Under the pieces are notes generated by a model. It did no database searches and was not told the origin of the DNA. It saw only the letters and a program-made list of their open reading frames with translations. Shown here piece by piece: positions 35,327-44,198 of a stretch of 64,000 nt of DNA; the first letter of the stretch is position 1, and each line of letters opens with the position of its first letter. Source of the stretch: Fibrobacter sp. UBA4297 (GTDB taxonomy: Bacteria; Fibrobacterota; Fibrobacteria; Fibrobacterales; Fibrobacteraceae). A program made the position numbers and the translations under genes. The stretch covers positions 62,001-126,000 of the forward strand of contig NZ_DGUZ01000006.1 of the NCBI RefSeq assembly GCF_002394865.1, given 5' to 3'.

Positions 35327-36112
35327 TTATTTATTTTTTAAATTGTTCTTCACTCTTTCCAAAACAGAATCATCAATTTTTACTCCATCAAATTGCAGAT
35401 ATTCTTGGCAGTCTCCAACATAATTTTTGTCAATATGAACATATCCATCAGAATCAATTTTGAGAATTCTAGCATCACTATCAAATAAAAGATGTAAATC
35501 TGATCTTAGCAAAATACCATTGTTAACTACTTCAAATCCGCCATCTTTTACAGCTACAATATGAGCAGCTTGAAGAACTTCGGGGATTGCAATTTTTGAA
35601 ATAGCACATTTTCCATCCAAATCTAAAAGATTCTTACGGAATGCCGATTGATCTCGTATCACTTGCTCCGCAGTTCTCGTATTCCTTTTTTCTTCGCAAC
35701 CAACCTTAAACACAAGTGTTCTTGTATTTATTTTTGAATTATAAGTAACCTTTCCGTTATCATCAGCAGCATACCATAGTACATATGATATTCGACCATT
35801 TTCTATGTGATATTCTTCTTTCCCATATGAAATTCCATCTGGAGCACTCTGTTTATGAGTTTTTATATACGCCTCGATTTTACTATTTAGATTTTTCTCA
35901 TACACAATTTCTATAAAATCTGTTTTATGTACCCATTTTACATGATAAGAAGGAACCTCTTCTACTTTTCCCTTTACTTCCCAAAAAGTTTGAAAATCGG
36001 CTTCACCAAAATCACCAACTTTTGACTGCGTAACCTTCAACGGTACTACAATTAATTCATCGGGATTGTACTTTACTTGCAAGCCTTCGTAATTCAGAAA
36101 TTCAATAGACAT
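35327..36112 (-). CDS. HNH_2-type endonuclease-like protein paired with the SIR2 gene
   Basis: 261 residues, with GGGAGAAG before the ATG. The first 140 residues are beta-rich and unrecognised (FQTFWEVKGKVEEVPSYHVK). The C-terminal domain is HNH_2: Cys169 in GKCAISK, VLQAAHIVAVKDGG with His184, VVNNGILLRSDLHLLFD with Asn197/198 and His207. These are the usual metal and catalytic positions, so it may be active. The family includes restriction-like endonucleases. The 30-base gap to the SIR2 gene on the same strand suggests a two-gene operon. A link of HNH_2 and a large SIR2 protein is not a defence pair I can name. Confidence 0.82.
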   Translation of the reverse strand: MSIEFLNYEGLQVKYNPDELIVVPLKVTQSKVGDFGEADFQTFWEVKGKVEEVPSYHVKWVHKTDFIEIVYEKNLNSKIEAYIKTHKQSAPDGISYGKEEYHIENGRISYVLWYAADDNGKVTYNSKINTRTLVFKVGCEEKRNTRTAEQVIRDQSAFRKNLLDLDGKCAISKIAIPEVLQAAHIVAVKDGGFEVVNNGILLRSDLHLLFDSDARILKIDSDGYVHIDKNYVGDCQEYLQFDGVKIDDSVLERVKNNLKNK

Positions 36113-36230
36113 TATCTTCTCCCATACTTATTGATTATCAGATTCTAAGTTTTCGTCAGCCATCATCTTTTCATTAACTGCATCAATAAAATCATAAATC
36201 GGTCCTGATGAAATTATTTTATCCTTACCA
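36113..36230. other. Spacer with an orphan open frame
   Basis: 118 bases between the Septu-like HNH gene and the HNH_2 gene. On the minus strand an open frame encoding SSGPIYDFIDAVNEKMMAD and ending ESDNQ-stop has no usable start codon. It may be the eroded tail of another gene. The gene upstream ends just after an A8 run (36248-36255 on the opposite strand), but a one-base slip there does not join the two frames. Confidence 0.4.
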
Positions 36231-37337
36231 CTACTTTCTTTTTCTTATTTTTTTTACAAAACCATTCGCACAAAAATACTTATACAACAAATCACATGTA
36301 TTGCTTGATGAACATACGTTAGTTTGCCTAGGAATTAAATTTAGTTCCTGTGCAAGATCCAACCTAATCTTTGTATACGAAAATTCATGCACTTGACTAT
36401 AGTTCAATTTATCTTTTAACAATCTATTTATTCTTTCTTGTAAAATAGCATCATATGGTAATTGAGGAAAAGTTTTTTTATACAGATCCATGCATTCAGG
36501 TACAAACATCAACAAATTTTTTAGAAAATCTTCAATCTCATCCAGCCTTGCTTCATATCGAGATTGTATTTCAAATACCGATTCATGTTGATATGAATAC
36601 CAAGTACTAACATCAAACTCGTAATTAATATTTTCCCTTTTTTGTTCCGTAAAATATGCAGAAAATCCTTTTGGAAATATAAATTTAAACGGATTCTCCA
36701 TCTCACTCTCATTTAAACGATATAGAAAAAAAGGCACTTCATTCTTACTCTTTTTCTGATTACAATAAGAACAGCTAGGAACCATATTATAAAAATTAAT
36801 ACCCAAAAATGGAAAATCTCTTTTATCTTTAAAATGATCCAACTGATACGTTGCAAAATTGCCACTAGAGCCCGAACAAGATTCCAAGGAATGCATATTA
36901 CAGTAAACGCAGCTTTGAATATTTGAATCTTCCACAAAAGAAATAAATTCATCTCTTGCACACGAGTACCGCAAACAATCTTCAACAATCAACATATAAA
37001 AAGAGTCTTTTTTTTCCCCATATCTACACCTATAGCTAAATTGTTTTTTTTTGACCATTGAAAAAAATTGTTCTTGATACCAATCATACTCTCTTGGATG
37101 CAAATCGACAATTCGCTCAAATATCATTGCAAGATTTTTTATATACTCTTTAAAATTCTTTAAAACGTCTTTTTTTTCAACTTCTGAAATCCCCTGCTCA
37201 ATCACCTCAATTTTATCGTAAAAATCAATTAAAGCTTGACTAGGCTTCACAAAATCGGCCCTTCTCTCGGAAAATAGGGTTTTTGAAAACGTTTGAGCCT
37301 TCTCTTCAACGTCTTTCGAAATTAAGATTCTATACAC
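36231..37337 (-). CDS. HNH endonuclease, PtuB-like partner of the ATPase
   Basis: 368 residues from a GTG at 37337, which overlaps the ATPase stop by 8 bases; AAAGG sits about eight bases upstream. A zinc-finger HNH lies in the middle: C143-x2-C146, LDHFKDKRDFPFLGINFYNM with Asp167-His168 and Asn184, then C189-x2-C192 in PSCSYCNQKKSKN. This is the layout of PtuB-type nucleases. The flanking helical regions are unrecognised. Tight overlap with an SMC-like ATPase is the hallmark of Septu (PtuAB) and of related retron-associated modules. No reverse transcriptase is present here. Confidence 0.82.
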   Translation of the reverse strand: MYRILISKDVEEKAQTFSKTLFSERRADFVKPSQALIDFYDKIEVIEQGISEVEKKDVLKNFKEYIKNLAMIFERIVDLHPREYDWYQEQFFSMVKKKQFSYRCRYGEKKDSFYMLIVEDCLRYSCARDEFISFVEDSNIQSCVYCNMHSLESCSGSSGNFATYQLDHFKDKRDFPFLGINFYNMVPSCSYCNQKKSKNEVPFFLYRLNESEMENPFKFIFPKGFSAYFTEQKRENINYEFDVSTWYSYQHESVFEIQSRYEARLDEIEDFLKNLLMFVPECMDLYKKTFPQLPYDAILQERINRLLKDKLNYSQVHEFSYTKIRLDLAQELNLIPRQTNVCSSSNTCDLLYKYFCANGFVKKIRKRK

Positions 37338-39438
37338 AACTAAACCTTTTTCTTAATTTTATTATTTCATTTCTTAATAATTCATCGCCAACAAGGGTAA
37401 CAAAAGCATCTATAGAATCCTCATTCCAATCATATTCATGTTCTTTCCCAGTTAAACAATTCAGCAAATCAAAAATTTTTTTTCTTGCAAAATCACCAAA
37501 TAAACTAGACACCAAAAAATTATTATGAAGCAATGAAAATGTATTTTGAGCAAATGTTTCATTTTTATTTTCATGCTGTACACCATCACATAGATAAAGT
37601 GATTTTCGCGATGGAATATCGGTCAAAATAAAGGGAGAATGAGTGATTAAAATTATATTAATAGAACATTCCTTATTCTGTCGCATAGAAAGTATCATAT
37701 CAATCAATTTTTTTACAAAAGTGCACTGATATTCAATATGAAAACAAAGCTCAATTTCATCAAAAATTAAATTAATATTTCGATATACAGGCCTATTTAT
37801 ACCTGATTCATTTTTTATAGATAAAATATTTTCAATATGATACATATGAACAGAAAGAGTTTGAATTAATTGCAATTCACCAGAACTAAGTTCCTCATAC
37901 TTTACAACATCAGTATTTTTATAAAGAAGCAAATCATATGAAAAAAATGAAGGTAACAGAGCCTTTTCAATGTCTACAGGAGATATAAATTTTCCAGTAA
38001 TTCCGTCAAACGGAGTTGTGAGTAAAAGATAATCTAATTCTTTTTCGTATGTAAGACTATCTAAAAAAAACTTATCAAAAACAAGCTCTTTAGGATAAAC
38101 TCTCTGAACAGATTTCAAATAGGCCTTATGCAATGACTTGAAATACTTTCTGCCTGAAAAGAAATGACTTTCAGATTTTTCAATACCCGCACTCGCTTCT
38201 GATCTTAGAAAATTAATCGTTCTTCTGATTTTTTTTGTTACATGAGAATCATCTTGCCTTATTAATTTTATTAAGGATACAAATTTTTCATCGTTTACAA
38301 TATTAAACAAAACTTTTTCTCTGCTAGATTCATTATATACCAAAACAAAAGAATCACGATACGATTCAAATCCAACATATTTATTTATAATGATAAAGAT
38401 TTTCAATTGAATATAAAGAAATGCAAACTTATCTAACTTATTTAATTTCTTTATATCTAGAAAAAAGAAATCTTTTATAACACAAATAAAATCATCGTTT
38501 AAAACAGAAAGAACATCATCATCTGTATTATAACAACCAATTACATCCTCTGGAACCCTTTTGTCTTTCAAAATTTTTTTGAATTTTTGTAAAAAGAATC
38601 CTTTTTTTAGAGAAAACTTCAAATCATGGAATATATATGGTTCAAAAAAATCTTTTTTTTGTTCATTAGCAAATACAAAAAGAGCGGATGTTCGGTCCTT
38701 CGAAAGTTTTAGTTCTTTTGAAATATCAATTCGCCCATTTTCCCTATATGGATTTAATACAACAGATCTAACATAACCATCGTTCTTATGAAAGAGACCA
38801 TTTACCCATGCATTGTCTCCATCACAATCTTCCATTTTTACAAGCACATCTTTATTATTCAAATAATCAAATTTATAAAAATCACTCAAATAATTTGAAA
38901 AAATAAATGACTGCAAAGAGTAATTAGAAACTATCGTATAAAAGATTTTTTCTGTTATCTTTATAATATCATTATTAGAAACAATTGAACGCAAACTTTC
39001 ATTTTTACATATTTCAAATGAATAAGATCCGCCTTCATAAAAAAGCGAAATTGATTCATCTCTACAAACAATCTTACGACATTCTCCATTTACTCGAAAA
39101 AAAAGAGTTGCATACAGCCCTGGGATATACAATAAGGATTCCGCACCATTCCGTTCATGTCCCCGTTCAAACATATAACAGAAATTATTTACAACAAGGA
39201 GAACTAAATCTATCAAAGTACTCTTGCCAGAGCCATTCCTACCAACAATAGCCGTAACATTGATATTTGGTGCATATAAGTCTTTTTCATCATAATAATC
39301 TTCAGCTTCAGTCAGAATTTCTCCCCTAGTACTTTTTTGATAAAAATCATTAAAGAAAAAACGACCTGGTTTAATCTCTTTTAATAATCTTTTTTTTGTT
39401 TTTGCTGCAATTTCGATACAATCAATTTGAAAACTCAT
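37330..39438 (-). CDS. SMC/RecF-type ATPase, PtuA-like
   Basis: 702 residues. Walker A is IVGRNGSGKSTLID with Lys72. The ABC signature is YEELSSGELQLIQ, Walker B NLIFDEIELCFHIEYQ and the switch His ITHSPFILTDIPS. The 350 residues between the ATPase halves are helical, Lys/Phe-rich and poorly conserved. In Septu the ATPase senses infection and holds the HNH nuclease inactive until ATP falls. A very strong GGAGGTG site precedes the ATG. The gene is AT-rich. The identification as PtuA is by domain order and partner, not by close similarity. Confidence 0.82.
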   Translation of the reverse strand: MSFQIDCIEIAAKTKKRLLKEIKPGRFFFNDFYQKSTRGEILTEAEDYYDEKDLYAPNINVTAIVGRNGSGKSTLIDLVLLVVNNFCYMFERGHERNGAESLLYIPGLYATLFFRVNGECRKIVCRDESISLFYEGGSYSFEICKNESLRSIVSNNDIIKITEKIFYTIVSNYSLQSFIFSNYLSDFYKFDYLNNKDVLVKMEDCDGDNAWVNGLFHKNDGYVRSVVLNPYRENGRIDISKELKLSKDRTSALFVFANEQKKDFFEPYIFHDLKFSLKKGFFLQKFKKILKDKRVPEDVIGCYNTDDDVLSVLNDDFICVIKDFFFLDIKKLNKLDKFAFLYIQLKIFIIINKYVGFESYRDSFVLVYNESSREKVLFNIVNDEKFVSLIKLIRQDDSHVTKKIRRTINFLRSEASAGIEKSESHFFSGRKYFKSLHKAYLKSVQRVYPKELVFDKFFLDSLTYEKELDYLLLTTPFDGITGKFISPVDIEKALLPSFFSYDLLLYKNTDVVKYEELSSGELQLIQTLSVHMYHIENILSIKNESGINRPVYRNINLIFDEIELCFHIEYQCTFVKKLIDMILSMRQNKECSINIILITHSPFILTDIPSRKSLYLCDGVQHENKNETFAQNTFSLLHNNFLVSSLFGDFARKKIFDLLNCLTGKEHEYDWNEDSIDAFVTLVGDELLRNEIIKLRKRFSCV

Positions 39439-39509
39439 TTTTCAACACCTCCATGTAATCGCTTTTGATAATAAGATTCTTTTTCATTCTAATACTTTAT
39501 TCAAAAATT

Positions 39510-39926
39510 TCACCTCTTCTCCACGGCTTCGATTTCTTCGGCATCGGTGATGCCATAGAGTTGATAGACGAGGGTGTTGACTTGTGTTTCGAGGTCGGCG
39601 ATATTTCTTTGGATTGCTTCGCCATCTACTTCACTGGATCCTTCGACTTCCTCTATCGCCTTCGGTTCCAGGGTCCGCTCAGGATGACACGAAGCTTGCT
39701 TTTTAGCGGTGATGATTTCATCGGCAAGGTTGGCGAGTTGTTGCAAGAGTTCCGCATTGTCTAGGGGGATGCGGAGGTTTTCGAAGTAAGGCCAACAATT
39801 TTTATAAAAATTTGAAGAAAAAATTCTTGCGGGGGAAGACCAAGCTCGGAATTGCGAAGGCCGCACAGTCCTTTCCCTGTACCCATTCCATCCTTGGCCG
39901 ACGTTATATTCTCGTATATTAAACAC
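39510..39926 (-). pseudogene. Detached C-terminus of a second type IIG specificity region
   Basis: A 138-codon frame beginning inside the stop region of the type IIG gene. Its end (IADLETQVNTLVYQLYGITD, then AEEIEAVEKR) is clearly parallel to the end of that enzyme (IAALENEIDKLVYELYDLTE). ENLRIPLDNAELLQQLANLA matches the final IP-motif that closes a target-recognition domain. The methylase and most of the recognition domain are missing. A dispersed repeat is inserted in frame (encoding SCHPERTLEPKAIEEVEG). It may be a remnant of a replaced allele or a donor cassette for recombination. Confidence 0.72.
39629..39692 (+). repeat. Dispersed element inside the type IIG remnant
   Basis: CTTCGACTTCCTCTATCGCC, then a TTCGGTTCCAGGGT stretch and the CGCTCAGGATGACAC end. 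It interrupts the remnant between the KKQA and EVDGEAIQ segments without breaking its frame. Confidence 0.7.
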
Positions 39927-42900
39927 CCTCTACTACTCCAATTTCTTCTTCTGTCAAGTCATACAATTCGTAAACAAGTTTATCTATTTCATTTTCCAAT
40001 GCAGCAATATCGACATCGTGATTCTCTGATTTCAACTCAAGAATTTGCTTAGAGATATTTTCTATCTCAGAAACCAAAGTTTCCTTTTCAGCATTAATTT
40101 TTGGGAATGGCAGAGCATTAACTTCATAACCATTGACATTGCTAGACGTACTTGTTGCTTTGAAAATGAAATTTAAAAGTTTGGAGTTAAAAACGGCCAA
40201 TATAAAATAGAGCGAATAATTCGACTTGTTGTTTAAATGGTTTACAGAATTCGCAATATAAATATTTGGAGTAATAATAGTTCCTTTCAGCCTCCACTTC
40301 TCATTAATTCCAGTTAAACGCTGAAAGCAAATCCTTTCTTTTTTCGAATACGCAATCTTTTCTGTAGAGCAAACGTTCATTAATGTTTGTTCATCAATAA
40401 ATTCTATTTCTCCTTGAGAAATTTCACTTTTGTTTGTTTTATAGAACCATTTTGCTATCTGAGCACCCTTCAAAAGAATCGGTTTTGCATTATCTGAAGT
40501 AATAGCAGGTTTGCACTTCGTCATATGCACTTCACCTTCTACGCTTGGAGCCACTTCTTCAATCGTCCGATATCGATCTCGATTCTTCATTTTCATCAGC
40601 AAATCAAAAGATTTCCGATTACACATCGGTAATTGCCAAGCTTCAGGACTAAACATTTTAACATCCTTAACTGAAAATGGACTAAATTCAGGAGGAATTT
40701 CTCGACTACTTGACGATCCAATTAAAATAGGGTTATCTGTTTTTGCATTTGAGCACAATAAAATTGCCGTTGACATTTTAGCATCTTCAAATACACGACG
40801 ACTAACAGAATCTCTTTCTGGAAATATGCTTACCTTCAAGAAAGAATGTTGTGTAAGAATCTTCTTGCGGATTTTCACAGAACTTGTTTCAGACAAAATC
40901 CCAAACGGAACAATCATTTCTATTAAGCCCGTTTTCTTTGTAAGTCTAAATGCAAGAGCATAAAAAACTTTAGCAGCATTAATCATCCCTTCATCTATTT
41001 CAGGGAAACGTTCACGAATAAGTTGTGTTACTTTTTCGTCTTGCGTTAAAGCAATATTTTGATTCTGTTTCTTATTAAAAAGACCATACGGCGGGTTTCC
41101 GATGATGGCGTCGAAGCCTGTAAAGCGGCCTTCGTCATCAAGGATTTCTGGGAATTCGAACATCCATTCAAGCGAGTTGGAAAAGTCGATGTCGTTGTTC
41201 TTGACCACGTTTCCGAAGAGGTCGATGCTGGGCGGCTCCTTGAGTTGCGACTTGAGGCCGGCAATGTTCAGGCGAAGTTGCTGTTTGTTGTAGCTCGTTC
41301 CGCCCGCCTTGTAATCCTGAACGTTTTTCCTGTATTCCTTGAGTTTCGCCGCGAGTCCGTTTTTCTTGTCGGCCTTGTCTTCTTTCTGCAAAAAGTCCAA
41401 AACGACATGCCCGTTCTGCACGGGGTATTTGCTCAGCAGAGAATCGCCGACTTTGATATTGATGTCGATGTTCGGGAGCGTCTGGAGTTGTTTGTAGCCG
41501 CTTTCCTTGGTGTAGTAGGCGTTCTTCAAAAGTTCAATCCAAAGGCGCAAACGGCAGATGTTCACGCTGTTGGGATTCAGGTCAACGCCGAAAAGGCAAT
41601 TCTCAATGATGCGGCGTTTCTCGTTGAACAAGGCTTCTTGTATGCGTTGGAGCGTTTCGTTGCCGGGCTTATATTCAAAAGGTTCGTTATCGTCATCAAC
41701 AACTGAAAGTTCGTCGTTATCAACTTTCAACACCCATTTCTTATTGTTGATGCGGTTTCCTTCGGCATCGCAGAAAATATTCAATTCAGATTTTATGGCA
41801 AGCATGCGGTTCAAGGCAGAGACAAGGAAATGCCCAGAACCTACGGCAACATCCGCAATGCGGATTTCATCCACAATTTTATTCGCTTCCGGAACGTCAT
41901 CTTTCCCGATGTTATCTTCAATCTCTCGCAGATTTTTGCAATCCCAACCCTTAACTTCGTTAAACTTCTGCACCACCGTCCGTTCCAGCACATCGCGTGC
42001 CATGTAGTCGGTGATGAACCCCGGCGTAAAGAAACTGCCGTCTTTGTAGCCATTGATTTTTTCGAAGATGAGTCCGAGAACCGACGCATTGATGAGCGTC
42101 TTGCTCGTAGAGGTCACGCCGCCTTGCGCATCACTTGCGAAATTGTAGGCATCGAGGAACTTGAAGATGTAATCCAGATTCGGAAGCGTACCTTTTGCGC
42201 GTTTGCCACGTTCGTCCTTCAAAACGGTCTTGTTGAAAATTTCCATCTGGGCATCGGGAATGCCGCGGATTTTCAAGTGCTTTTCGTCTTCGGTCGGTTC
42301 GAACAGCGAACTATTCAGGTAAGGGACATTCGGGTAACGCTTGAGCACGTCTTCGTCGCGGTCCTCAATTTTCTTGCCGAGCACCTTGAAAAAGAAAATG
42401 TTCAGTTCGTCAAAGTTCGCTATTTTGTCTGTACTCATGAACCGGTACGATGCATCGCCCTTTTGATACATGAGGATTTGCGATTCGACAAGTTTCAGGA
42501 ACAGCAGGCGGTTTACCCACGTGATGCAGAGACGGAGTGCCATCGCCTCGCATTCTTCCTTGTTCGGGAAATCGTCCTCGAGCTGGTAAATGGCACTTTC
42601 GAGGAGGCTTGCGCGGTCGCGATTCGCGGGCTTCTTGCGTTGAATGACTTTCTTGCCGCCCTTGTCTTCTTTTACTTCTTCGAGGCCGATGATGTGCAAG
42701 AGTTCCGCATAAAAGTTGCGGTCGAGACTGTTGCTGTCGTTTGCGAAAGGCTTCGCGAGGAAGGTTTCCGGGGAGAGGAATTTGTAGAGAGGGAGGAGTG
42801 GTGTGGAGTGTGAAATGTGAGGTGTGGAATGAGAATATGCATTGTCATTCTGGAAGCCCGTAGGGCTGATAGAATCCATGGCCCCTATCGCCTTCGGCTC

Positions 42901-43575
42901 CAGGGTGACATGTGACTTTTTTAGTTCTGGGGCAAGCGTCCGCATTGCATCTGCAAGGCTGAAATGCACGACGTTGATGTCGCAGGAGGCGAGAAAGTCG
43001 TCGATGGCGGGTTTCGCGATTTCGTTGTAGAAATCGGAGGTCTTATTGCCGCTCATCTGATTCGCCTTGAATTTCAGGAACTGATCGTATATCGGCTTTG
43101 CCTTGTTCCCGAAATAGCGGATAAAGTCCTTAACGTCGAAGAAATACCATTCGTCAAAATTTGTGATGGCGAGCCACTTGATTTCGTGATTGCCCGAATG
43201 CACGTATTCCAGCATAAAGTAATAGACGAGTTCCTGCAACGATTTTATGTTCGGGTGCTCCGCCGAAAACATTTCCGCCGCATTCGTCGGCGACTTCGCT
43301 TCGATAATCACCGCAGGCTTTGCACTTGCCGTGTTCCCGTTAAAAACGCACAAGTCTATCGGGCGGTTGACCTGCACCGAATAATCGGGTTCAAAAATCT
43401 TGCGTAAAAAGTTCCAGATTTCGCCCTTGTGGTATTCTTCGTCCTGCGCCGGGTTTCGCTTGCCGTAAAGGTTATTGAGCGAAAGCTTGAAATCCTCCAT
43501 CTTTTCGACGGGAACGGGCAACTTGAGAAACGCGGAATTGACGGACTTTTTAGGCGAAATGAACTTGATTGACAT
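39919..43575 (-). CDS. Type IIG restriction-modification enzyme (Eco57I-like), with an in-frame repeat insertion
   Basis: 1218 residues from the ATG at 43575; the frame is open 68 codons further but that part translates an intergenic repeat. The N-terminal nuclease has Asp74 and the E92-A-K94 pair (RPIDLCVF; VIIEAKSPTN). A helical linker leads to the methylase with motif I DVAVGSGHFLVSAL (about 575-585) and motif IV IGNPPYG (about 823-827), typical of N6-adenine methylation. The last 250 residues are a target-recognition domain ending NALPFPKI. Residues about 221-259 (VTLEPKAIGAMDSISPTG and a Ser/His/Thr tract) are encoded by a dispersed repeat and do not belong to the family. The single protein should both cut and methylate. 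Confidence 0.88.
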   Translation of the reverse strand: MSIKFISPKKSVNSAFLKLPVPVEKMEDFKLSLNNLYGKRNPAQDEEYHKGEIWNFLRKIFEPDYSVQVNRPIDLCVFNGNTASAKPAVIIEAKSPTNAAEMFSAEHPNIKSLQELVYYFMLEYVHSGNHEIKWLAITNFDEWYFFDVKDFIRYFGNKAKPIYDQFLKFKANQMSGNKTSDFYNEIAKPAIDDFLASCDINVVHFSLADAMRTLAPELKKSHVTLEPKAIGAMDSISPTGFQNDNAYSHSTPHISHSTPLLPLYKFLSPETFLAKPFANDSNSLDRNFYAELLHIIGLEEVKEDKGGKKVIQRKKPANRDRASLLESAIYQLEDDFPNKEECEAMALRLCITWVNRLLFLKLVESQILMYQKGDASYRFMSTDKIANFDELNIFFFKVLGKKIEDRDEDVLKRYPNVPYLNSSLFEPTEDEKHLKIRGIPDAQMEIFNKTVLKDERGKRAKGTLPNLDYIFKFLDAYNFASDAQGGVTSTSKTLINASVLGLIFEKINGYKDGSFFTPGFITDYMARDVLERTVVQKFNEVKGWDCKNLREIEDNIGKDDVPEANKIVDEIRIADVAVGSGHFLVSALNRMLAIKSELNIFCDAEGNRINNKKWVLKVDNDELSVVDDDNEPFEYKPGNETLQRIQEALFNEKRRIIENCLFGVDLNPNSVNICRLRLWIELLKNAYYTKESGYKQLQTLPNIDINIKVGDSLLSKYPVQNGHVVLDFLQKEDKADKKNGLAAKLKEYRKNVQDYKAGGTSYNKQQLRLNIAGLKSQLKEPPSIDLFGNVVKNNDIDFSNSLEWMFEFPEILDDEGRFTGFDAIIGNPPYGLFNKKQNQNIALTQDEKVTQLIRERFPEIDEGMINAAKVFYALAFRLTKKTGLIEMIVPFGILSETSSVKIRKKILTQHSFLKVSIFPERDSVSRRVFEDAKMSTAILLCSNAKTDNPILIGSSSSREIPPEFSPFSVKDVKMFSPEAWQLPMCNRKSFDLLMKMKNRDRYRTIEEVAPSVEGEVHMTKCKPAITSDNAKPILLKGAQIAKWFYKTNKSEISQGEIEFIDEQTLMNVCSTEKIAYSKKERICFQRLTGINEKWRLKGTIITPNIYIANSVNHLNNKSNYSLYFILAVFNSKLLNFIFKATSTSSNVNGYEVNALPFPKINAEKETLVSEIENISKQILELKSENHDVDIAALENEIDKLVYELYDLTEEEIGVVEGV
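42795..42917 (+). repeat. Repeat insertion inside the type IIG gene
   Basis: A GTGTGGAGTGTGAAATGTG-like simple repeat (about 42799-42835) is followed by the ATCGCCTTCGGCTCCAGGGT-GACATG element (core 42851-42911). It adds about 40 codons and keeps the frame. Its protein reading TLEPKAI recurs in the remnant at 39629. Confidence 0.75.
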
Positions 43576-43886
43576 ACAACGGAAATATACCCTTTTTTGA
43601 AGACAAAAGATGGCAATCCCAAGGTTTTTGAGGCATTTCCCGTTTTTTTTTGCAGTCGGGGCGTTGCGGGGTGTCCCCGCTAGAAGGGGTAGCGAAAGAC
43701 TTGCCCTGGACCCTATCGCCTTTGGCTCCAGGGTGACATAAGGGCAAGGCTGAAGCGAGGGGGAGACTTCCCCCTTCAAAAAAAATCGCGCAGGCCTATT
43801 GACAAACTGGATTTTTGAATCTATATTTAGTGCACAAGTGTGTAGTTTTTGGCATTTTTTACGCTTGTATGCCAGAGGAGTTGACG
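43576..43886. other. Intergenic region between the divergent type IIG and ORF6N genes
   Basis: 311 bases. It holds a dispersed repeat (43706-43738), the short palindrome AGGGGGA-GACT-TCCCCCT near 43760, and the spacer that must contain both promoters. The type IIG reading frame stays open across part of it, but only by translating the repeat. No other gene is visible. Confidence 0.55.
43706..43738 (+). repeat. Dispersed element
   Basis: CCCTATCGCCTTTGGCTCCA-GGGTGACAT, nearly identical to the copy inserted in the type IIG gene at 42880-42911. Confidence 0.75.
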
Positions 43887-44198
43887 ATGAAGAAAGATGT
43901 TGCGGCCAGTGCGGCCGAGGCCGTTGCGCCGAAAAAGCCTGAATTTTCCCTGATAGACGAGGATTTGCTCAAGTCGCGAATATATACCATCCGCGGGGTA
44001 AAGGTCATGCTCGATGCCGATTTGGCGGAAATTTACGTTTACGCATCCGGTTGTTGGCCGTCGTGCGCTTTCCATGCGCATTCCGTCACCTGCATATCCG
44101 TAAAACGAGCCGTGAAGCTGGAATTTTCCGGGCTGCATGCATATATGCCAAACCGAATTTTTCCGGCTCCTTCGAGCATGTGGCAAATCCGCATTTGA
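43887..44198 (+). pseudogene. Truncated ORF6N-domain gene
   Basis: Starts at the ATG at 43887 with GAGGAG at 43875-43880. After a 30-residue lead comes the opening of an ORF6N DNA-binding domain (IDEDLLKSRIYTIRGVKVML, then DADLAEIY). Right after DADLAEIY (near 44036) the similarity stops, and the frame runs antisense through the end of the neighbouring DUF1349 gene. About half of the usual 85-90-residue domain is lost. ORF6N/KilA-N proteins are typical phage or genomic-island regulators, so this is the frayed edge of the island. Confidence 0.75.

Noticed and set aside
36113..36255. Programmed frameshift extending the PtuB-like protein into the open frame downstream
   Set aside because: Neither a plus-one nor a minus-one slip at the A8 run leads into that frame; both meet stops.
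43576..43779. 68-codon N-terminal extension of the type IIG enzyme
   Set aside because: It translates an intergenic repeat. The ATG at 43575 begins the conserved protein.
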